A stretch of DNA of 64,000 nt from JABURQ01 sp029243145. Lineage in GTDB: Bacteria; Planctomycetota; Planctomycetia; Planctomycetales; Planctomycetaceae. This document shows positions 18,318 through 29,200 of the stretch, one piece after another. Numbering within the stretch: position 1 is the first letter of the stretch; each line of letters begins with the position of its first letter. The position numbers were made by a program, and so were the translations under genes. The DNA is taken from positions 124,001-188,000 of the forward strand of contig CBFHYX010000005.1 in assembly GCA_965660145.1 (NCBI GenBank). Direction: 5' to 3'. The notes beneath the pieces were generated by a model, which was not told the origin of the DNA, ran no database searches, and saw only the letters and a program-made list of their open reading frames with translations.

Positions 18318-19736
18318 CTAAGCAGCACGTCGGAGACCGTCGGTTGCCGGCATTTCTGGCAAATGGACCAGATCAAGAATTGATCCACTGATCGAGCTTG
18401 CCGAAAACTGCTTGTCGGGAGCGTGAATCTCAACCGGAACGGGTGTCGTCGGTGCCAACATGGTCGAAATCACGTTCGCATTAATATCGACATTCGGAAC
18501 CACAGAAAGACGAAAGGTTCGCAAGATTTTGGGAAGAATTGAGCCCATTGACCGCATGGCCATCGGAGCTCCAATACACATTCGCGGCCCGGCTCCAAAC
18601 GGAAAATACTCGTAAGGAGTCGGTGAGATGTCGTTCCAACGCTCGGGACGGAACTCAAAGGGAGAATCGTAAATCTCCGACCGATGGTGTGTCATAAACT
18701 GGCTGAAGAGAACTCCCGTCCCCGTCGGTAAATGATACGGCCCCAGATCGACCGGTTCGGAACAAAACCGTTGTAAATAAGCAGAAGCCGGCAACGACCG
18801 CATACTCTCTCGCAAGACACGATACCCCAAAGAACTTTTATCGTCCCAAGAGCATTCCGTTTCCTCAGTGAGTTCGTCATACAGTTCACTCATGATGAAC
18901 GGCGATTGTGCCAGTTGGAATAACGTCCAGATCAGCGTGTGAGCCGTTGTCAGATGGGCTGCTCCGAAAAGCAGAGTGATATGACCAATCAATTGTGAAT
19001 CGTCAATAGCTCCATCACGACCGTGAGCCTGCATCAAAATCGAGAGAACATCTTGCCCAAGCTCTCCTGAGTGACGACGTTTTTGAAGAAGGTCTCGAAT
19101 ACGTTCTTCAAGATCGCTTGCAAGTTGTAGAAGCTCTTCGTATTGATCGCTGAAGCTCCCACTGACGTACGCCGCCATCCCGGTATCGTGATTGAGTCGC
19201 ACCCAACGATCAGTCGCATGTCCAATTTCCTCAGACAAATCGGGGTAATCCATTCCAAACAAGACCGCACTCGTTAAGCGACGCATCAAGGTCGTCATTT
19301 CAGCGTCAAGATCACGAACCTCTCCTACTTTCCAATCGTCGAGCATTTCGCTCACTAATCGCTCGGTAATCTCATCATAAGCCGGAATAGAAGGCAGCGC
19401 AAACGGCTTCTTGACCATACGTCGATGCTGACGATGATCGCCGCCGTTCATCGTCAATAGCCCATTCGTCAGACGGCGTTGTGCCGATTTCTTAGCTCCA
19501 CGCAAGGCAAAAAAGTGTGAATGAAACCGCTGAGAGTCTGTTAAAACCTGCTGAATGAGCTTGGGTTCGAAGACACACACGATCTTGCTGCCATCTTCTT
19601 CAATCGCGGCAATCTCTCCACACTCCTCGTGAACCTGCTGCAAACAGGCGATGGGATTATGGGGAAAGTCGCTCAATTTCGCCGACGAGACCGGGATTTC
19701 GCGAGGTGAGTTAATGTGAGTTGATTCGGCAGACAT
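18318..19736 (-). CDS. Cytochrome P450
   Basis: 472 residues. The heme-binding loop FPFGAGPRMCIGAPMA supplies the axial cysteine, the K-helix ExxR is in RESMR, the PERF-like region reads EFRPERW, and the I-helix has LLFGAAHLTTAHTLIW, with GAAHLTT in the place of AGxDTT. It is a soluble bacterial-type P450 with no membrane anchor; the substrate is unknown. Redox partners (ferredoxin, reductase) are not adjacent. GAGGAAAG and AAGG precede the ATG. The aspartate usual before the I-helix threonine is replaced, which may change proton delivery. Confidence 0.93.
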   Translation of the reverse strand: MSAESTHINSPREIPVSSAKLSDFPHNPIACLQQVHEECGEIAAIEEDGSKIVCVFEPKLIQQVLTDSQRFHSHFFALRGAKKSAQRRLTNGLLTMNGGDHRQHRRMVKKPFALPSIPAYDEITERLVSEMLDDWKVGEVRDLDAEMTTLMRRLTSAVLFGMDYPDLSEEIGHATDRWVRLNHDTGMAAYVSGSFSDQYEELLQLASDLEERIRDLLQKRRHSGELGQDVLSILMQAHGRDGAIDDSQLIGHITLLFGAAHLTTAHTLIWTLFQLAQSPFIMSELYDELTEETECSWDDKSSLGYRVLRESMRSLPASAYLQRFCSEPVDLGPYHLPTGTGVLFSQFMTHHRSEIYDSPFEFRPERWNDISPTPYEYFPFGAGPRMCIGAPMAMRSMGSILPKILRTFRLSVVPNVDINANVISTMLAPTTPVPVEIHAPDKQFSASSISGSILDLVHLPEMPATDGLRRAA

Positions 19737-19768
19737 CCTTGTCTTTCCTCAAATCGAAATAAACGTGG

Positions 19769-20692
19769 CTAGTCATCCATTCCTTGGAGTGATTGTGCCG
19801 CGTGTGGATGTGATTGTTCGTAAGTTTCTTTAAGTCGTTTCGTACTGACGTGAGTATATATCTGAGTCGTGGTCAAGCTTTTATGTCCCAGCAACTCCTG
19901 AACACTGCGAAGATCGGCTCCGCCATCCAAGAGATGCGTCGCAAAACTGTGTCGCAATGTATGCGGACTCGTGATCGAATCGAGCCCAGCTTCTTTGATA
20001 TGTTTTTCTAACATACGGCCGATGCTGCGTGTTGTAAGCCGTTTACCAAAACGATTGAGAAAGATTGCTTTCTGATCGCTGGCCGTCCCCTTGGGAGAAG
20101 GATCGCGGAACGAAAGCCAGCGTTCGAGAGCAGCCGCTGCGAAAGAACCAACCGGTGACACTCGCTCTTTCTTCCCTTTCCCGAAGACTCGCAACACATC
20201 TGCATCGCGATCCCAGTCATCCAGATTTAACGCCACCAACTCGGCGACACGCAAACCTCCCGAGTACATCACTTCGAGCATCGCTCGATCACGTATGCCG
20301 AGTGGATCGTCTGAGGGAGGAGCTTCCAGAAGTGCATTCACTTGCTCGGTTGTCAGAAAGTGAGGCAGCTTGCGACCGGCGCGCGGTGTGCGAAGTGCTT
20401 TCGCGGGATTGGTTTCGACCAGTTCTTCCCGAGAACAGTATTTGAAGAAGCTGCGCAGACAAGCCAAGCGACGCGCAATCGTACTTCGAGCATACTCACA
20501 CTCGTGGAGATAACTCACATAAGCGCGCAAGAGGCTGACCGTAACTTCATCAGGCGAGGGGACACGACCGAGGCCATCCGTAAAAAACTCCAGCAAGCTT
20601 TCGAGATCTTCCGCGTAAGATTTGAGCGTCAGTTCGGAGGAATTGCGTTCAATCTTCAGGTAGCGAATAAATCCATCGATTGCTGCGTGCAT
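19769..20692 (-). CDS. Tyrosine recombinase XerC/XerD
   Basis: 307 residues, the length of Xer recombinases, which resolve chromosome dimers at dif. The N-terminal SAM-like domain (LTLKSYAEDLESLLEFF) precedes a catalytic domain with arginine in YSGGLRVAELVAL, HTLRHSFATHLLDGGADL, a histidine in LLGHKSLTTTQIY and the nucleophile tyrosine in IYTHVS. XerC and XerD cannot be told apart here. It is isolated, with no integrase-associated cargo or att site, so a housekeeping role is more likely than a mobile element. Confidence 0.93.
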   Translation of the reverse strand: MHAAIDGFIRYLKIERNSSELTLKSYAEDLESLLEFFTDGLGRVPSPDEVTVSLLRAYVSYLHECEYARSTIARRLACLRSFFKYCSREELVETNPAKALRTPRAGRKLPHFLTTEQVNALLEAPPSDDPLGIRDRAMLEVMYSGGLRVAELVALNLDDWDRDADVLRVFGKGKKERVSPVGSFAAAALERWLSFRDPSPKGTASDQKAIFLNRFGKRLTTRSIGRMLEKHIKEAGLDSITSPHTLRHSFATHLLDGGADLRSVQELLGHKSLTTTQIYTHVSTKRLKETYEQSHPHAAQSLQGMDD

Positions 20693-20768
20693 CGTATGAG
20701 TTTCTTAAGGTTTGGGGCTCAGTGCCTCCTTGTACATCGAACGGGCAGATTTTTAGTAAAAAAGCGTT

Positions 20769-20999
20769 TCAGCGGGAATACCCAGTTACGTCATCTGGGA
20801 CAATTTGTGCCTCTTCTCGCAATTTTCGTACACGCTGACTCAAAACGGCCGCGTCGTACCAAGTGAAAGTGAGATCCGGATCGGCCGCATGTTGGCCAAG
20901 CTGCTCCAATAATTTATCAATGCTGTTCGAATCGTAGAGAAAAACGAAACGCTCCCCTCCCTTTACGAGTGCCAGTACGTTCACTTCTTTCTGCATCAT
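20769..20999 (-). CDS. Small unknown protein
   Basis: 76 residues with tandem ATGs at 20999 and 20996 and GGGAG at the right distance. It has a beta-rich start (VNVLALVKGGERFVFLYD) then a short helical tail with KLREEAQ. It resembles short planctomycete proteins of unknown role; no catalytic motif is visible. It lies 76 bases upstream of xer on the same strand. Confidence 0.65.
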   Translation of the reverse strand: MMQKEVNVLALVKGGERFVFLYDSNSIDKLLEQLGQHAADPDLTFTWYDAAVLSQRVRKLREEAQIVPDDVTGYSR

Positions 21000-21312
21000 C
21001 TCGTCTCCCTACGGATGCCTCACTCTCGGTTTCCGAAGTCCATCCTGGCTTTCGGAGGGGTCCAGTCTTTAGTTATCGGCATTTGCACACAATCCGCTTG
21101 CCCTCAAATCTAATTCACTTATCTCATTTCACATCAATTACTTACGTCCTAATAAGTATTGAGAACGCAAGTTCGAGGACCGAATCCTCGTCTCTTATCC
21201 TGATAACTTGGACTCAGTTTCCGATTGCCAGTCAAATCGTTATGATTTCAGACTTTGATGCTCAAACGTCGGCTGAGGTATTTTCTCCACAGCCAAACAT
21301 CGGACGACACCC
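21000..21312. other. Gene-free divergent region upstream of the antiporter
   Basis: About 310 bases between the small minus-strand gene and the antiporter. AT-rich segments around 21100-21180 would suit promoters, but I cannot point to a specific box. No RNA gene is visible. Confidence 0.4.
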
Positions 21313-22344
21313 ATGGATGAAATGCTGCACAACTTCCTTTTTGACGCTTCCTGGACAGTCCTTTTGATCGTCATCGGTGTCGCGATTGCCTTTTTGGGGA
21401 AATCAGCCGACTGGCTAGTGGAAGAGGCTGTCACGCTTTCTGAAAAATCTGGAATCCCTAAGGTGATTATTGGGGCGACTGTGGTCAGTTTGGGAACCAC
21501 TGTTCCCGAAACCGCCGTCTCCGTCTTGGCCGCATTGAATGGCGAACCCGACCTCGCACTGGGTAACGCAGTGGGCTCGATCATCTGCGACACCGGCCTG
21601 ATTTTGGGGATCGCCTGTTTGATTGCGCCACTCCAACTCCCTCAAAGTGTCGTCAACCGACAAGGTTGGATTCAACTCGGAGTGGCCGTTCTGATGGTCT
21701 TGCTCTGCATTAATTGGGCTGATCCAACGAGCGTTTTTGAATCGGGTGGAACTTTACCGCAGTGGGCAGGGTGGCTTTTCCTCGTATTATTAGCGGCTTA
21801 TCTGATAATGAGCGTGCGTTGGTCACGAGGGGAAACCGCGATTCACCTTGAAGAGGTCGAAGCACCGGAGGGAGAACCGATTGACTGGGGAATTGCGAAA
21901 CTGTTTTTCTCGATCTTGATTGTGATTATTTCCTCCCATATTCTTATCCCCGCAGTTCAAGTGGCGGCAGAACGACTTTCGATTCCACAATCAATCATTG
22001 CCGCGACACTGGTCGCGTTTGGAACATCACTTCCCGAGTTGGTGACAGCCGTCACAGCGGCGCGGCGCGGTCACGGCGATCTGGCTGTCGGTAATGTGGT
22101 GGGAGCCGATATTCTGAATGTTCTTTTCGTGGCGGGGGCTGCGGCTTCGGTGACATCGGCAGGCTTACCGGCAGATCCTCATTTCTTCGCGATTCTCTTT
22201 CCGACCATGCTGGCAGTACTGATCGTGTTCCGCTTGGGAATTATCTTCTCCAAAGAGACACTCAAGTTCCGCTTCGGGCTCGTACTTCTGGCTTGTTACG
22301 TCGTGTTTTTGGCGGTCAACATCTCGCATCTCCAGAAACACTGA
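21313..22344 (+). CDS. Calcium/cation:sodium antiporter (CaCA family, YrbG-like)
   Basis: 343 residues with about ten membrane helices and the two inverted alpha repeats that define the CaCA family: GATVVSLGTTVPETAVSVLAA... with GNAVGSIICD (about 54-100), and AATLVAFGTSLPELVTAVTAA... with GNVVGADILN (about 225-275). These repeats carry the acidic ion-binding residues. A hydrophilic loop (about 165-195) separates the halves. It probably exports Ca2+ in exchange for Na+ or H+ across the inner membrane; the exact ions cannot be read. The start ATG has a weak RBS. Confidence 0.92.
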   Translation: MDEMLHNFLFDASWTVLLIVIGVAIAFLGKSADWLVEEAVTLSEKSGIPKVIIGATVVSLGTTVPETAVSVLAALNGEPDLALGNAVGSIICDTGLILGIACLIAPLQLPQSVVNRQGWIQLGVAVLMVLLCINWADPTSVFESGGTLPQWAGWLFLVLLAAYLIMSVRWSRGETAIHLEEVEAPEGEPIDWGIAKLFFSILIVIISSHILIPAVQVAAERLSIPQSIIAATLVAFGTSLPELVTAVTAARRGHGDLAVGNVVGADILNVLFVAGAAASVTSAGLPADPHFFAILFPTMLAVLIVFRLGIIFSKETLKFRFGLVLLACYVVFLAVNISHLQKH

Positions 22345-22534
22345 GAATCCACAAGTCCGTCATTGAGTTCCGACTACCAGCGGATTTACCATAGAAGCTT
22401 CCAAGGCGAGATAATCTTACTCGCCAGCATCAATCCCCTTCATTCAGATTAGACATTCGGTTGAGCATTTCGATTTCCGTTCACGACATTCGATCGTTCC
22501 TGTCAGCCAACCTTAAACGGCTGGAAGTAACACC

Positions 22535-23533
22535 ATGATCAAGGCCGGTATCATAGGACTGGGCCCGGTTTGGGAAACGCGCTATTGCCCGGCGCTGGAA
22601 GCCCTTTCCAGTAAAGTCAAAGTCGCCGCCATCTATGACGGGGTCGAGGAACGCGCAAAACTGGCTGCCAAGCGTTTTGATGCCATGCCGGTCGGAGGAG
22701 TCGTCTCACTAAGCCGTCGTGCCGATCTCGATGCCTGCCTCATTCTCGGCAAAGATTGGACCAACTTACCCGCTCTCAAGTTTCTTTGCGAAGCCCGCAA
22801 GCCCGCATACATTGCCGGTTCTCTGGGGCATGAAATCCCCACGGTCGGAGAAATCCATCTGCTGGCGCTTTCCGAAGGCCTGACGTTCATGCCCGAGTTT
22901 GCCCGTCGGTACACTCCCGCCACAGTTCGATTGCGAGAACTGATTGCAACACGCGTGGGAAAAGCGGAGCGAATTTTATGTGATGCGCGCCTGCCTCAAC
23001 CGACACGTCGCGACTATGTTCCTGGACAAGCCGATTATCAAGACTTTTTGATTGGCCTGTTCGATTGGTGTCTGCATATCCTCCCCGGAGCGGCGCAAGA
23101 TGTCCTCTGCTTGCCACTCGACTCTGCGGATTGGCTGGGACATTCCACTCGCATCCGCTTTCATCACCACGATCACGAAGCGTCTGCGACATTGCGAATC
23201 TATCAAACGGAAATTCAGGGAGACGAGAAAGCCTCACTTGAGCCGGGTGACGTCCGCTTTGAAGTCCATTGCGAACATGGCGTTGTTCGCATTGATGGCC
23301 CCAAAACAATCTCTTGGGAAGTCGCAGGAAAAACAGAATCGGAAACACTCGAATCTGACCGAACCGATGCCCTCGTCATGCTGGATCATTTTTTTCGCCG
23401 TGTCGTGGGCGGATTAATCCCGGTTGCCGATCTCTCAGACGTCTGCCGAGCGATTAACATTTTTCGCGCCTACGAGGGAAGCAAAGTTGTCCGAAAAACA
23501 GTTCCCGTTCCTGGGCAAACAAAATCACATTGA
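22535..23533 (+). CDS. Gfo/Idh/MocA-family oxidoreductase
   Basis: 332 residues from an ATG with GGAAG 8 bases upstream. An N-terminal Rossmann fold (IKAGIIGLGPVWETRYCPAL) is followed by the LDACLILG strand. The usual family EKP motif is not evident; the corresponding stretch reads KPAYIAGSLGHEI, so catalysis by the standard lysine is doubtful. The C-terminal beta domain is present. The family acts on sugars and related compounds with NAD(P). Substrate unknown. It is 190 bases downstream of the antiporter. Confidence 0.82.
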   Translation: MIKAGIIGLGPVWETRYCPALEALSSKVKVAAIYDGVEERAKLAAKRFDAMPVGGVVSLSRRADLDACLILGKDWTNLPALKFLCEARKPAYIAGSLGHEIPTVGEIHLLALSEGLTFMPEFARRYTPATVRLRELIATRVGKAERILCDARLPQPTRRDYVPGQADYQDFLIGLFDWCLHILPGAAQDVLCLPLDSADWLGHSTRIRFHHHDHEASATLRIYQTEIQGDEKASLEPGDVRFEVHCEHGVVRIDGPKTISWEVAGKTESETLESDRTDALVMLDHFFRRVVGGLIPVADLSDVCRAINIFRAYEGSKVVRKTVPVPGQTKSH

Positions 23534-23617
23534 TGTGTACACTGTCTATGAAGTCATCGTTCAAGCATAACGCCTCACATTATTACATCATTCTTTTGAT
23601 CATGAAGGAATACGATC

Positions 23618-24505
23618 ATGAACTGGTTTCTCTTGGCAGCACCAACGACTGAAGAAACAGCAGAGAAAGCCTCAGCCATCCCATCTAGCGCAGAACTTCT
23701 CGAACTCGCACAGGACAAGGGACTTGAGTTTGGCGAAAATTTAATTCTGGCCATTGTCATCTTCTTCGTCGGTCGCATCGCCGCCAAAATCCTCAAACGC
23801 GTCATCGAAGGAGTCATGAGACGGGCTAAGTTCGACGAGACATTACTGCAATTTCTCGGCAATATTGCACTCGCACTAATGATGACGTTTGTTTGCTTGG
23901 CGTCTCTCGACATGCTCGGCGTGAACACCACGTCACTCGCCGCGATTCTCGCTGCCGCTGGTCTTGCCGTCGGCTTAGCGTTACAGGGATCACTCTCAAA
24001 CTTCGCTGCGGGGGTGATGCTGATTTTATTCCGGCCGTTCAAAGTGGGTGACTTTATCGAAGCGGGAGGAACCGCGGGTGTTGTCGATGAAATCCATATT
24101 TTCCATACCCTCATGAGAACATCCGACAATCGCAAGATTGTCGTACCAAACAGTCAAATCACAGAAGGCAACATCACGAACAATTCGGCCATGCCAACCC
24201 GCCGGATCGACATCACAGTCCAATGTGGATACAACGACGATCTGACTGCCGTAAAATATTTCTTGTGGGAAGTAATTCGAAGTGACGAACGAATCCTGCA
24301 AGATCCCGAGCCATTTGTGGGAGTCACCGAACTGGCTGCCAGTGGCGTCAATATCCTCATCCGTCCTTGGACCAAGTCGGAAGACTTCTGGTTGACCAAA
24401 TGTGATCTCACCGAACGCATCAAACTCGGTTTCGACGAACGTGGCTTTACGATTCCGTATCCCACGCAAGAAATTCACATCCACAGAGACAGCAACTCGC
24501 AATAG
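23618..24505 (+). CDS. Small-conductance mechanosensitive channel (MscS family)
   Basis: 295 residues from an ATG with AAGGA 9 bases upstream. Three membrane helices are predicted, the third being the glycine/alanine-rich pore helix LAAILAAAGLAVGLALQGSL (about 108-127), followed by the conserved LSNFAAGVMLILFRPFKVGDFIE. The cytoplasmic vestibule contains IFHTLMRTSDNRKIVVPN. MscS channels release solutes under hypo-osmotic shock. The length matches E. coli MscS (286). The next gene begins 13 bases after the stop. Confidence 0.95.
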   Translation: MNWFLLAAPTTEETAEKASAIPSSAELLELAQDKGLEFGENLILAIVIFFVGRIAAKILKRVIEGVMRRAKFDETLLQFLGNIALALMMTFVCLASLDMLGVNTTSLAAILAAAGLAVGLALQGSLSNFAAGVMLILFRPFKVGDFIEAGGTAGVVDEIHIFHTLMRTSDNRKIVVPNSQITEGNITNNSAMPTRRIDITVQCGYNDDLTAVKYFLWEVIRSDERILQDPEPFVGVTELAASGVNILIRPWTKSEDFWLTKCDLTERIKLGFDERGFTIPYPTQEIHIHRDSNSQ

Positions 24506-24518
24506 TTCAGGCAATCTC

Positions 24519-25919
24519 ATGAAATCGAAAACGATCACGTTTTGTGTCCTTTCCATGATCGTCTTGCAGGCTGCTGGCATAGATTCTCTTTCCGCACAGC
24601 AAGCAACGTATGAGAAACCTGCACCTCCTGAGGGGGCAGCGGAGTTCACTCCTGATATCCCCGATCACGCAGGGCAACATCTCGCCTTGTCGGTCAAGAA
24701 ACTGAAGCAAGGATTTGCTCCCGAACGTCCGTTTTTGATCTGGGCGCTCGGATCGAGTTATACCGCGCGGCTCGGCAACGGCGAAATCTTGATTCCCATG
24801 CTGAAAGAGAAATTCGGAGAGGACCGGACATTTGCCTACAAACGCATGGTCGGCAACTCTTGCCCTTGGCAATATCTGCGAGGCTGGGCCCGGCAAATTG
24901 TCATTGCCGATCAGACTGACTTAGTGATTGTGAATACCATCGGCAACATCGATGACTTGGAAAAGCTGATTGTTCTGCTGCAATCGCACACCACTGCCGA
25001 CATTATTATTCCCAGTATTCATTGGCGCGAACGTGGAAAACCCAACTGGGAAATAAATCTGGAAACCGCTCCCGATCAGGATGTCCCCGCGTTAAGAAAA
25101 CTGTGTGCTAAATATGGGGTAGAGTTTGTTGAATTGCGCAAAGAATGGCGAAATTACCTCGAAGACAACAAGCTCCCCATCGAATCACTCCTCGGCGACC
25201 CCGTACATCAATCCCCCTATGGGTCTTGGATGGTCAATCACATGCTGGCAGAGCATTTCAAGGTGAGAATAAGCTACGCCTACGATCCACTGTCGCGCGA
25301 ACAATCATTCCTCCCGCCCGAGCCCAAAAAAGGAAAGATCGAGTTTGAGTTCATCGGCCATCGTGTTGACATGATTGCCCGCGGAGGGAAGGGAAGTGTG
25401 AGAGTGCTCATTGACGGTAAGCCGACTGAAGATTACCCCGCGTTCCTGATGACATACATCCAGCCGGCGAAAACGAACTTCACCGAACGACGAAGTCCGT
25501 CGCGCGACCAATCGCCCCACGGTGTAAATCTCGGCAAAAACATCGAGCCGCAACATTGGACGATCACCATGCTGGATGACGAAGGCAATTACGAACTGGA
25601 AGGATCAGTCACCGGTAAAGATGGTCGCGGCAACGCCTTTAAGCCGTTCACCAGCGATTCAGAACAAATCATGATTCCGCCCGACGAATGGCGACGAGCC
25701 GACCGCAACAAGCCGGGCGACAAATTCGGATGGGATGTGGAGCGTGCGACAGTGGGTAACGTGATTGATTTTTCCAAATTTGACGAGAACGAACTGTTTC
25801 GGTTACGACTGGCCGAGAATCTGGAAAACACCAAGCATACGCTGACGATCCAATACCTGACCGACTTCGTTGTGGACATTGAGAAGTTGGAAGTCTTTAC
25901 GCCTCCGAGTAAACAATAA
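24519..25919 (+). CDS. Secreted SGNH/GDSL-like hydrolase
   Basis: 466 residues from the ATG at 24519, selected because it gives a signal peptide (MKSKTITFCVLSMIVLQAAG, cut near SLSA-QQ); the open frame upstream overlaps MscS. The domain shows block I as ALGSSYTARLGNGE, where GDS is GSS, a central VIVNTIGNID, and block V DPVHQSPYGS with the Asp-x-x-His pair. This supports an esterase or sugar-deacetylase-like fold acting outside the cytoplasm. The last 200 residues form a beta-rich domain probably for binding. It follows mscS by 13 bases, so co-transcription is likely. Confidence 0.78.
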   Translation: MKSKTITFCVLSMIVLQAAGIDSLSAQQATYEKPAPPEGAAEFTPDIPDHAGQHLALSVKKLKQGFAPERPFLIWALGSSYTARLGNGEILIPMLKEKFGEDRTFAYKRMVGNSCPWQYLRGWARQIVIADQTDLVIVNTIGNIDDLEKLIVLLQSHTTADIIIPSIHWRERGKPNWEINLETAPDQDVPALRKLCAKYGVEFVELRKEWRNYLEDNKLPIESLLGDPVHQSPYGSWMVNHMLAEHFKVRISYAYDPLSREQSFLPPEPKKGKIEFEFIGHRVDMIARGGKGSVRVLIDGKPTEDYPAFLMTYIQPAKTNFTERRSPSRDQSPHGVNLGKNIEPQHWTITMLDDEGNYELEGSVTGKDGRGNAFKPFTSDSEQIMIPPDEWRRADRNKPGDKFGWDVERATVGNVIDFSKFDENELFRLRLAENLENTKHTLTIQYLTDFVVDIEKLEVFTPPSKQ

Positions 25920-25926
25920 TCAGTGG

Positions 25927-26250
25927 CTATGGATCAGTGGAAAGTGAAGATGGTGGATACCCGATAAACACCTCTGGAATGTGTATGAAATCTACCCTAC
26001 TCATCGTCCACAAAAACAGACATCTACTAGGAAACAACCCGACATAGCGAGAGTAGAAATGATCAATTTTTTCAGAATGATCGCAAGCCGTGAAAATCGG
26101 CCGGTATGTCGTCAAAATGACCTGATCACTGCTTGTCAGCGATAACACAAGCGGTGGACTCATTAAGTACAAAACGACGAGCATCGTCACAATGGCAACC
26201 GCTTTGCCAAACCAGTGCGACTTCATTTCATCCTCAGTTTGATCAGCCAT
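25927..26250 (-). CDS. Small membrane protein, unknown function
   Basis: 107 residues from the ATG at 26250; Met9 at 26226 is an alternative start with a good GAGGATGAA spacing. One membrane segment is clear (AVAIVTMLVVLYLMSPPLVL) and the remainder lies outside, with two cysteines and IHIPEVFIGYPPSSL. It starts 31 bases downstream of the large PQQ-like gene on the same strand. No family recognised. Confidence 0.6.
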   Translation of the reverse strand: MADQTEDEMKSHWFGKAVAIVTMLVVLYLMSPPLVLSLTSSDQVILTTYRPIFTACDHSEKIDHFYSRYVGLFPSRCLFLWTMSRVDFIHIPEVFIGYPPSSLSTDP

Positions 26251-26281
26251 AGATTTTCTATGCCTTAATTTCAAGCCTTCA

Positions 26282-29200
26282 TCAAAACGGCCCCGGTGCC
26301 AGAATTTCGCGGTCTCGCGAAGGGTTAAATTTAATTCGGGCGCGATACGTGGGGCCATTCAATTCGAGATAACCGGCAGCTCGCTCATAGCGGGCTTGGA
26401 AGAGTTGGCTGAGCTGATCGAGTGGCACAAAGTCGTCGCTGACTCCTAACGTGTTGCCGGTTTTTTGCGAAAGAGCTTCGATGTGCAATCTCCGCGTGTT
26501 GGGGACGCGTTGTCTCGTCCGCCAACTGAGAGTCGTCAGGAAGGGAGGAGACTCATAAGGCGTCTGGATAATAGAGCAAGAATTGAGCATTCGGCCCCAA
26601 CGACGCTTGCCAGTTTTTTTATCGACGGCGATCAACAAACCGACCACATCGGTCGTCGGCAAGAATGGGTTGGAGGCGAAGTTCGAGAAGACTCGACTAC
26701 CATCAACCCCTTCAACGCGCTGAAAATCAGTTACGCGTTGAATGTTGATGTAATGATTTTGGGAATCTTCGAGGTAACGGAATAGTTTCACATCCGACAA
26801 TTCGCCGAACTCGGTCGGAATGGAGACAACTTCCATCCTCTGCTTAAGATCGATGACACGTAATTGTTTTTCATGATCGATGAGGACCAGCCTGTCATCA
26901 TCCAGTTGACTGCAATATTGGCTCCAGTAAGGCGAGGCAAAGACTTCCTTCCCGGTTTCCATATCAACGACGGAAACACTCGGCCGACGTCCGTTGGCAT
27001 TGGCACCACCACTTTCGCCAACATATCGAATCATCACCATCAATCGGTCCACCGTCCCCATCGAGCCGGTCTTGGGAATCGCGTCGGAAACCGCCACTTG
27101 TTGCCCGGTGAAACTTCTGTAAACTTCATAATCTGCCTGGCTCCCCGCCTGCCGCACCACCACACGATGATCACCAAACAAGGGATTTCGAGCTTTATTT
27201 CTACTACTCGAGTCCGACGGCACCAGATCGTCACGTCGCCAGAAAACGCGGCCGTTCCGTGCATCGACAGCCAGCAATGTGTCCTGATTCCGGAATAAGA
27301 TGAACTCACTATCGAATGGTCCGACTTTCAAAATCTCTCCCATTTCGGGATCCAGAAACGACCTCGTCCAAGCGGGCTCTCCCGCCGCAGTATCGAGAAG
27401 TGAGACCCCACGAATTTGTCCCATGCTGCCAAACGGAAACAGATGACCGACTACTGACTGACTCGAATCCCGCTCGTAATCCCCTCGGATTGGCAACGAC
27501 ATGCGAGCCGCAACAACCCCCTTCGATCGAGAAACAATTTCCAGCAAATGATGTGTACTCATCTGCTCTGGATTCTCTTTCGCCAACAAATCAAAAGCAC
27601 AATGCATCGGCGTGGGATAGATTCTGCGATAGCCGTCGTGAGACTCTTTCAAAATCGTCTGTGGATGTCCGGGCTGCAAAGTAGAGATTGTGACCTGCTT
27701 CAATTCTTCTCTGGGCAATTCTCGATTGAATAAGGCAGCCTTAATTTCGGACTGTGATTGTAGTGTTGTGAGATGACCCTGAACTTCCACTGAATGACCT
27801 AACACGTCAGTTTGATCCAAATTCGCCAAAAGCGTCGCAGCTTGTTCACTCAATCCAAATTCATGCCATAATTGGGCAAGTTGAATCGTGGCTGCTGATG
27901 AGAGAGAACTGTCTTCGTGATTCATGACAGCCATCAACAACATCTCCGCTTCATGATATTGCCTTTCTGCAATACAAAGTGGTGCCAATCTCAAGCGAAC
28001 ACTGTCGAGTTGATTCACTCCCGGAAATTGGTCCAACAAGCGTTCCATTTGGTCTTTTTGACCGCTGATGACTGCCTGTTGTCTGCGCAGATTCAGATAC
28101 TCATCAAATTCTGCGAGGAGTGAATCTTCACGATCGATCTGTGACCAGTCCCAAATTGTCCTCATCCATGCTCCCAAAGAGACGGATAAGCCACGTTCAC
28201 CCGGTACTTCAAACAGAGACTCGGATTCCAATTCGCCGAGTTGCTTCAGAGTGAACAACACGTTTTCAAACTGCTGCAGTTTCATCTGTTGAAAGCTGAG
28301 ATGAATCAATAAACGGATTTCATCATCTTCAGATGCTTGGAATTTCTTAAGTTTTTCTGCGATCGAAACAATCTGCCCCGGATCTCGTTGAATGAGTTCA
28401 AACAGATCGTCCTGGTATTTTGCTTCAATCCGTTTTCGCAGACTTACTTCTAAACTATCAGCCAACAGATTTTCAAAAGCATCAATCCGTTCAGCCACCG
28501 TCATTTGAGGCTCGAGTTCGATCAACCGGAACTGCTGCTCGGCGGACAATTTCCCCGCCGCATCCAATCGTTCCAACGCATCGAGATACTTCACCGGTTC
28601 GGGAAGGGCAGTAATCGAGTTAATTCCCAGCGAAATCAGATGGTCGTTGGCAACCAGTAAATGACCGAACAAGGGAGAAGGAGCAGGGTGATCTGCAATG
28701 GCTTGGTCACCCGCAACACCTGACAAACTCACGGAGGACGGTGTCTTCACTTCACCACTCAAACCGATGGTTCTATTTCGGCCGTCGGCAAATCGAATAC
28801 GTAATATTTGACTATCCTCAAGTGGTAACAAATATTCATCATCCTGTTGAACTCCATGACCGGAAATTCGATGATGACGAATTTCCCATAATTCGCGTCC
28901 ATCTTGCGTAGAGATCCCCCGTGTTTCTCGCGATCCCACCACTAACAGCACATTTTCCCAAAGGCCTCCCAGATATTCATCACCGGCGCTCTCGTCGGCT
29001 GATGAAGTAGGCTGATTGCGATTCACTTTCCAGAGCAGGTTACCAGTCTTCAGGTCGACACAGTGCAACTGTTTTGACTGACGAGGCACTAAATACAAGT
29101 GATGATGATCAATGACTGGCTCATCAAGAAAGCCGAGAAAGCCCACCGACTGTTCGAGATCGCGGCCGCGAAATGCAAACTGCTGACGAGAAGGAGACTC

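Noticed and set aside
19769..20692. Reading the tyrosine recombinase as a mobile-element integrase
   Set aside because: Its size and motifs fit XerC/D, and there is no att site, direct repeat or cargo around it.
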